Shown: in pieces, positions 7,165 to 10,834 of the stretch
Numbering within the stretch: position 1 is the first letter of the stretch
Layout of the letters: each line of letters begins with the position of its first letter
Assembly (NCBI GenBank): GCA_019347595.1
Contig: JAHWLA010000077.1
Span: 1 to 10,834 of the forward strand
Direction: 5' to 3'
Source: Actinomycetota bacterium
GTDB taxonomy: Bacteria; Actinomycetota; Acidimicrobiia; Acidimicrobiales; JAHWLA01
Length of the DNA stretch: 10,834 nt
Notes under the pieces: generated by a model
Told to the model about the DNA's origin: nothing
The model's input: only the letters and a program-made list of their open reading frames with translations
Database searches by the model: none
Position numbers and translations under genes: made by a program

Positions 7165-8135
7165 CCCGCCACCCCACCCCCTGCGAATTGGGGTGCGAAG
7201 TGGTCGCTGACGCGACCACTTCGCAGACCGGAAAGGGCGCGCCGGACCCGCTGTTCGAGCACCCAGGGGCGGTGGAACACGTCGTCGTCCGTCGCCCGGA
7301 CGACTACCAACCCGGCTGCCGCGGGCGATGCATCCCGGTCGGCGTCCCGCAGGCGGTCGCTATGTGCTGTGTGGTGCAGCGCGCTGTCGATCTCGATGAC
7401 GACGTTCGTCCCCGTGACGCGCAAGTCGACGCGTCCGACCCAGTCGCGGTCACCGACGTCGACCTGTCGATCGGTGGCGATCCCGGCGTCGGCGAGCAGT
7501 CGTATGGCCCGGGCCTCCAGCCCGGAGGCGGGGGCGATGTAGTTCGCAGGCCGCTCGTCGAGCAGCTCGCGCATGAGCGCGATGCCGGGTCGTCCTCTCA
7601 CCGCGAGCTCCCGAAGCATGATGTGCAGGCGGCGCAACAACGCCGGGCTGCGGGCCAACGCGTTGTCGACGGCCCGTTCCACCCGCGCCTCAGGCATGCC
7701 GGGCGCGCCGGCGAGGTCGAACAGCGTGCGGGCGACGGTGCTGACCGGTATGCCGCGGACGACGGTCCGGTGCGACTCGGGCAGGCGCCGGCTCTCGTGC
7801 ACCTCGCCCAGCGCCGGACGCATGCGCGCCGTCGTGCGCGGGCGGGTTACATCGAGCGAACCAGGCGAGAACCCGGGCAGCTCCCACAAGACGGCGGCCG
7901 CTTCGTGCGACGCCACCGCATCGGCGCCCGCGTCGAGAACGGCCGCCATCAGGCGCTGCTCGAAGCTCTCGGGCGATCCCGAGACGACGAACAGCGACCC
8001 GACCGGACGCCACAGGCCCTTGGCCGTGCGATGCCGGATGGCCGCTCGCGTCAGTCCCGCGCCGCGGGCTTGGGGGAGGCTCACGACACCGTGTTGGGTG
8101 GCCGCGAGGTTCCGGAGCATGAGGTCCGCGTTCAT
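7161..8135 (-). CDS. AbiEi-like N-terminal domain fused to a DUF559 (Vsr-like) nuclease domain
   Basis: The 324-residue protein starts with a probable winged helix (about 5-52, with LTRAAIRHRTAKGLWRPVGS), like the N-terminal domain of AbiEi antitoxins, and a linker region. Its C-terminal part resembles DUF559: Glu207 in SGLEARA, Asp237 in GRVDLRV, then Glu248-x-Asp250 in VVIEIDSALHH, and RLRDADRD (261-268). These are the PD-(D/E)XK core positions, so the nuclease fold looks intact. No AbiEii toxin gene is adjacent, so it is an orphan. ATG 8135 is fixed by an in-frame TGA at 8144-8142; there is no good Shine-Dalgarno or -10. Residues about 304-317 (LRSGRVSDHFAPQF) are encoded by the left hairpin repeat, and the last residues plus stop lie outside it, overlapping the rsh end by 4 nt. 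The family is widespread in actinobacteria with unknown role; a role in DNA defence, repair or mobility is inference. Confidence 0.8.
   Translation of the reverse strand: MNADLMLRNLAATQHGVVSLPQARGAGLTRAAIRHRTAKGLWRPVGSLFVVSGSPESFEQRLMAAVLDAGADAVASHEAAAVLWELPGFSPGSLDVTRPRTTARMRPALGEVHESRRLPESHRTVVRGIPVSTVARTLFDLAGAPGMPEARVERAVDNALARSPALLRRLHIMLRELAVRGRPGIALMRELLDERPANYIAPASGLEARAIRLLADAGIATDRQVDVGDRDWVGRVDLRVTGTNVVIEIDSALHHTAHSDRLRDADRDASPAAAGLVVVRATDDDVFHRPWVLEQRVRRALSGLRSGRVSDHFAPQFAGGGVAG
7184..7233 (+). repeat. Left inverted repeat with 14-bp hairpin
   Basis: It starts with CGAATTGGGG (7184-7193). Then comes a perfect hairpin: TGCGAAGTGGTCGC (7194-7207), loop TGAC (7208-7211), GCGACCACTTCGCA (7212-7225). 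It ends GACCGGAA (7226-7233). Read inverted, it matches 8173-8222 at 46 of 50 positions. It encodes the C-terminus of the minus-strand nuclease and lies 19 nt after the rsh stop, so it could also act as a bidirectional terminator between the convergent genes. There is no T-tract on either strand. Confidence 0.93.
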
Positions 8136-8172
8136 GCCCCATCAGCATGACGGCGGGGTGTGACAGTCAGGG

Positions 8173-8222
8173 TTCCGGTGTGCGAAGTGGTCGCTCCAGC
8201 GACCACTTCGCATCCCAATTCG
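8173..8222 (-). repeat. Right inverted repeat with 14-bp hairpin
   Basis: The plus strand shows TTCCGGTG, then TGCGAAGTGGTCGC (8181-8194), loop TCCA (8195-8198; T and A can pair, giving 15-bp arms), GCGACCACTTCGCA (8199-8212) and TCCCAATTCG (8213-8222). It is the reverse complement of 7184-7233 with 4 mismatches, two in the loop and none in the arms. It lies upstream of both the nuclease gene and hisS; its outer end is 19 nt before the hisS -10 box. Its plus strand could encode VRSGRSSDHFASQFG, echoing the nuclease C-terminus. Confidence 0.93.
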
Positions 8223-8241
8223 GGCGGTGGTGGTGGGCCGG

Positions 8242-8247
8242 TAGTGT
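8242..8247 (+). promoter_or_regulatory. -10 box of hisS, probably leaderless
   Basis: TAGTGT fits TANNNT and ends 8 nt before the ATG at 8256, so transcription would start at about the first codon. GCCGGGGG between them touches the ATG and is not a well-spaced Shine-Dalgarno. A 17-nt spacer would put the -35 at TTCGGG (8219-8224), across the outer edge of the right repeat. Confidence 0.4.
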
Positions 8248-8255
8248 GCCGGGGG

Positions 8256-9482
8256 ATGGCCGAGTTTCAGGCGCCGACGGGGACGTTCGACGTGCTCCCG
8301 CCCGCCTCCGCCCGCTACGAGCGGCTGGTGGCGCTGTTCGCCGCGCACGTCGGGCGCGCCGGCTACGGCCTGGTGGTCAGCCCCATGTTCGAGGAGCTGG
8401 GCGTCTTCCAGCGGGTGGGAGAGTCCACCGACGTCGTGCGCAAGGAGATGTACGACTTCGAGGACAAGGGCGGCCGCCGCATCGCCCTGCGCCCCGAAGG
8501 CACGGCCAGCGTGGTGCGGGCCTTCGTCCAGCATCGGCCCACGCCACCATTCAAGGCCTGGTACGTGGCCCCCAACTTCCGCTACGAGCGACCCCAAGCG
8601 GGCCGCTACCGCCAGCATCACCAAGTCGGCATCGAGGCCCTCGGTACCGACGACCCCGACCTCGACGTCGAGGTCGTCGCCCTGCTGGCCGACTTCTACA
8701 AACAGCTCGGCCTCACCCGCGTCACCCTCAAGCTGAACTCGCTGGGCGACGCGCAGTGCCGGCCCGCCTACCGGCAAGCGCTCGTCGCCCACTTCACCAC
8801 CAAGACGCTGTGCGACGAGCACAAGGACCGCATCGAGGCCAACCCGCTGCGCATCCTCGACTGCAAGCGGGAGCCGTGCCGGGCGGCATCGGCCGACGCT
8901 CCTCTCCAGATCGATCATCTGTGCGAGCCGTGCAAGGCCCACTTCGACACCGTGCAGCACGGGCTCGCCGACCTCGGCGTCCCCTACACACTCGCCCCCC
9001 GGCTCGTGCGCGGCCTTGACTACTACACCCGCACCACCTTCGAGTTCGCGGCCGAAGCGCTCGGCAGCGCCCAGGACGCCGTTGGCGGCGGCGGCCGCTA
9101 CGACGGCCTGGCCGAGTCGCTCGGCGGCCCGCCCACGCCCGGCATCGGTTTCGGCGCGGGCATCGAGCGCATCCTGCTGGCCTGTGATGCCGAGGGCGTG
9201 TTCCCCGCGCCGACGACGACCATCGACGTGTTCGTCATGGACACGACTGGCGGCGCAGGCGCACGTCGCACGGCGGCCGCGCTGCGGCAGGTAGGCATCC
9301 GTGCGGACCGCGCCTTCGACCATCGGAGTTGGAAGGCGCAGATGAAAGCGGCCGTGCGCAGCGGCGCCCCGCTCATCGTTTCGATCGAGCCCGAGGGTTG
9401 GACGCTCCGCGCCGCCGACGGCGACCGCGAGCCGACCACCCCAGAGACCGTCGTCGACCACGTGAGGAAGCGACTCCAGTGA
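8256..9482 (+). CDS. hisS: Histidine-tRNA ligase
   Basis: This class II aminoacyl-tRNA synthetase charges tRNA-His. The 408-residue protein has PMFEE (43-47, motif 1 region), FRYERPQAGRYRQHHQVG (108-125, motif 2), LVRGLDYYTRTTFEF (250-264, the histidine-binding HisA segment), GGGGRYDGL (277-285) and GIGFGAGIERILL (296-308, motif 3). The anticodon-binding domain fills about 322-408. A four-cysteine arrangement, Cys203-x4-Cys208 and Cys223-x2-Cys226, lies in the insertion domain and may bind zinc. ATG 8256 agrees with the usual N-terminus (about 10 residues before the TFDVLP motif); the frame is open upstream to 8160, but that part runs through the hairpin and looks noncoding. The stop overlaps the aspS start. 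Confidence 0.97.
   Translation: MAEFQAPTGTFDVLPPASARYERLVALFAAHVGRAGYGLVVSPMFEELGVFQRVGESTDVVRKEMYDFEDKGGRRIALRPEGTASVVRAFVQHRPTPPFKAWYVAPNFRYERPQAGRYRQHHQVGIEALGTDDPDLDVEVVALLADFYKQLGLTRVTLKLNSLGDAQCRPAYRQALVAHFTTKTLCDEHKDRIEANPLRILDCKREPCRAASADAPLQIDHLCEPCKAHFDTVQHGLADLGVPYTLAPRLVRGLDYYTRTTFEFAAEALGSAQDAVGGGGRYDGLAESLGGPPTPGIGFGAGIERILLACDAEGVFPAPTTTIDVFVMDTTGGAGARRTAAALRQVGIRADRAFDHRSWKAQMKAAVRSGAPLIVSIEPEGWTLRAADGDREPTTPETVVDHVRKRLQ
9464..9470 (+). promoter_or_regulatory. Ribosome binding site of aspS
   Basis: GAGGAAG within the hisS 3' end is 8 nt before GTG 9479 but 14 nt before the next in-frame ATG (9485). The spacing favours the GTG that overlaps the hisS stop as GTGA. Confidence 0.6.
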
Positions 9483-10834
9483 CGATGAGGACCGACTACT
9501 GCGGCACGCTCACCACCGCGGACGTGGGCCGCACCGTCCAACTCTGCGGCTGGGTGGCCCGGCGTCGCGAGCACGGCGAGCACCTGGCCTTCGTCGACCT
9601 GCGCGACCACACCGGCCTGATCCAGTGCGTGGTCGACGGCGCCCACGACATCCGCAACGAGTACGTCCTCAAGGTCACCGGCACCGTCCGCCACCGCCCC
9701 GAGGGCACCACCAACCCCAACCTCCCGACCGGCGAGGTCGAGGTGGGCGACGCCACCGTCGAGATCCTGGCCACCGCCGAGCCGCCCCCGTTCCCCATCA
9801 CCGACCGCATCGAGGCCGACGAGACAGTCCGCCTCCGCCACCGCTACCTCGATCTCCGCCGGGATCGCATGCAGCGCAACCTGCGCACCCGGGCCAAGGT
9901 CAACAGCGCCATCCGCACCGCCATGGAGGGCCAGGGCTTCGTCGAGATCGAGACGCCCATGCTCATCGCCTCCACCCCGGAGGGCGCCCGCGACTTCGTG
10001 GTGCCCAGCCGCCTCAAGCCCGGCGCCTTCTACGCCCTGCCTCAGAGCCCCCAGCTCTTCAAGCAGCTCAGCATGGTCGGTGGCATCGACCGCTACTACC
10101 AGATCGCCCGCTGCCTGCGCGACGAGGACCTGCGCGCCGACCGGCAGTTCGAGTTCATGCAGCTCGACGCCGAGATGAGCTTCGCCGACCAGGAAGACGT
10201 CCTCGCCGCCATCTCCGAGGCCGTCGCCGCCGCGGCCCACGCCGTGACCGGCGAACGCCCCACGACGATCCCGCGCATGACCCATGCCGAGGCGGCCGAG
10301 CGCTTCGGCAGCGACAAGCCCGACGTGCGCTTCGGCATGGAGCTGGTCGAACTCACGCCGGTGTTCGCCAACACCGACTTCAACGCCTTCAAGGCTTCCT
10401 GCATCAAGGGCATCCGCGTCCCCGGTGAAGGACAGACGACCCGCAACCGGCTCGACGGCCTCACCGACATGGCCAAGCGCTTCGGCGCCAAGGGCCTGGT
10501 GTGGATGCGGGTATCCGACGGCGCCACGCTCGACTCGCCCGTGGCCAAGTTCCTGAGCGACGACGAGCAGCAGGGGATCGTCAAGACGCTCGAAGCCGAG
10601 CACGGCGACCTGCTCCTCCTCGTGGCCGACGAGCGCCGTACCGTCCAGCACGTGCTCGGCCTGCTGCGCCTGGAGCTGGGCCGCCCACCCGTCAACGAGG
10701 GCGGCTTCCACTTTCTCTGGGTCACCGAGTTCCCGCTGTTCGAGTCGATCGACGAAGAGACGGGCCGGCCGGTCTCGGCCCACCACCCGTTCACCATGCC
10801 CCACCCCGACGACATGGAGAAGCTGGAGAGCGAC
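9479..10834 (+). CDS. aspS: Aspartate-tRNA ligase, C-terminus cut off by the window edge
   Basis: This class II synthetase charges tRNA-Asp. The 452 residues present (of about 590 typical) include the N-terminal OB anticodon-binding domain with GWVARRREHG (24-33) and FVDLRDHTGLIQ (38-49), motif 1 around FVEIETPMLIASTPEGARDF (154-173), the QSPQLFKQ flap (189-196), motif 2 with FRDED-like CLRDEDLRADRQFEF (212-226), the bacterial GAD insertion domain, and HHPFTMPHPDD near the end. Motif 3 lies beyond the edge. The OB domain is about 9 residues shorter than I recall for Pseudomonas AspRS between IQCVV and EYVL. His32 and the Gly in RPEG match residues tied to non-discriminating enzymes. GTG 9479 overlaps the hisS stop by 4 nt and has a well-spaced Shine-Dalgarno, so I prefer it to ATG 9485. 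Confidence 0.95.
   Translation, partial: MTMRTDYCGTLTTADVGRTVQLCGWVARRREHGEHLAFVDLRDHTGLIQCVVDGAHDIRNEYVLKVTGTVRHRPEGTTNPNLPTGEVEVGDATVEILATAEPPPFPITDRIEADETVRLRHRYLDLRRDRMQRNLRTRAKVNSAIRTAMEGQGFVEIETPMLIASTPEGARDFVVPSRLKPGAFYALPQSPQLFKQLSMVGGIDRYYQIARCLRDEDLRADRQFEFMQLDAEMSFADQEDVLAAISEAVAAAAHAVTGERPTTIPRMTHAEAAERFGSDKPDVRFGMELVELTPVFANTDFNAFKASCIKGIRVPGEGQTTRNRLDGLTDMAKRFGAKGLVWMRVSDGATLDSPVAKFLSDDEQQGIVKTLEAEHGDLLLLVADERRTVQHVLGLLRLELGRPPVNEGGFHFLWVTEFPLFESIDEETGRPVSAHHPFTMPHPDDMEKLESD

Larger units (their letters stand above)
7184..8222. mobile_element. Candidate single-gene cassette: nuclease gene between hairpin inverted repeats
   Basis: The 1039-bp unit is bounded by 50-bp inverted repeats and holds one gene, the minus-strand AbiEi/DUF559 protein. 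It sits between rsh and hisS, where Mycobacterium has ppiB and gloB. The nuclease start is 37 nt inside the right repeat, while its stop lies just outside the left repeat in flanking DNA. I see no transposase signature and no clear target-site duplication, so mobility is inferred from the terminal symmetry alone. The alternative is two copies of a genome-wide REP-like repeat that happen to flank the gene. Confidence 0.35.

Noticed and set aside
7161..8135. Complete AbiE toxin-antitoxin system
   Set aside because: No AbiEii nucleotidyltransferase toxin gene is adjacent. The neighbours are rsh and hisS, so only an orphan AbiEi-like protein is supported.
5472..8150. 892-codon plus-strand open frame across rsh and the nuclease region
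   Set aside because: It is out of phase with rsh, whose full domain set is certain, and then runs antisense through the nuclease gene. The translation is Arg/Gly/Pro-rich filler.
7184..8222. Integron attC cassette or classical insertion sequence
   Set aside because: No GTTRRRY core is visible, there is no DDE, HUH or tyrosine recombinase signature in the only gene, and no clean target-site duplication flanks the repeats.
8147..8255. Plus-strand coding upstream of hisS (in frame from 8160, or the SDHFA-like frame from 8147)
   Set aside because: Both run through the hairpin repeat and lack a ribosome binding site. HisRS homologues begin near 8256. The SDHFA resemblance is explained by the repeat.
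9098..10804. 568-codon minus-strand open frame opposite hisS and aspS
   Set aside because: It is the antisense of two certain synthetase genes, with a compositional bias typical of shadow frames.
1..10834. CRISPR array, tRNA or rRNA genes, riboswitches
   Set aside because: No regularly spaced repeats, no tRNA-like cloverleaf segment with CCA or GTTC loop, and no leader long enough for a known riboswitch were noticed. The only notable hairpins are the pair described.

Overview
The window is high-GC bacterial DNA whose codons end almost always in G or C. Gene content and order (yajC-secD-secF-apt-rsh, then hisS-aspS) match the conserved actinobacterial block known from Mycobacterium (yajC-secD-secF-apt-relA-ppiB-gloB-hisS) and Streptomyces. 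The SecD helix-4 motif (VDSYVVYFER) is also of the actinobacterial kind. I infer an actinomycete, possibly an Acidimicrobiia-like lineage, but the lineage is not proven. Ordinary housekeeping genes fill most of the window and no stretch above 300 bases lacks a gene.

Layout. Positions 1-114 (minus) hold the first 38 codons of a secreted protein that runs off the left edge. A 118-bp divergent intergenic region (115-232) carries its ribosome binding site, a perfect TTGACA box and an 8-bp inverted repeat that reaches the tgt start codon. On the plus strand follow tgt (233-1330), an unrecognised small ORF (about 1315-1464) with perfect G/C-ending codons, yajC (1568-1849), secD (1849-3294), secF (3291-4409), apt (4422-4952) and a bifunctional (p)ppGpp synthetase/hydrolase rsh (4966-7164). 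These are tightly packed or overlapping, so yajC to rsh is probably one operon. YajC, SecD and SecF form the accessory complex that uses the proton-motive force to help SecYEG export proteins. Apt salvages adenine, and Rsh sets the alarmone level.

The unusual part is 7161-8222. A minus-strand gene for an AbiEi-like N-terminal domain fused to a DUF559 (Vsr-like PD-(D/E)XK) nuclease domain sits between rsh and hisS. It is bracketed by two 50-bp inverted copies of one repeat (7184-7233 and 8173-8222, 46 of 50 positions matching). Each copy contains a perfect 14-bp-arm hairpin with a 4-nt loop. The left copy also encodes the last residues of the nuclease, so it is both coding tail and hairpin. 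In Mycobacterium this position holds ppiB and gloB. The structure looks like a single-gene cassette, a transposon-like unit or a REP-like repeat family linked to a nuclease, and it is the best candidate for something undescribed.

After it come hisS (8256-9482) and aspS (9479-past the right edge), overlapping by 4 nt as a two-gene tRNA synthetase operon. Several starts (tgt, apt, hisS) have a TANNNT -10 box 6-8 nt upstream and no well-placed Shine-Dalgarno, which suggests leaderless transcripts, common in actinobacteria.
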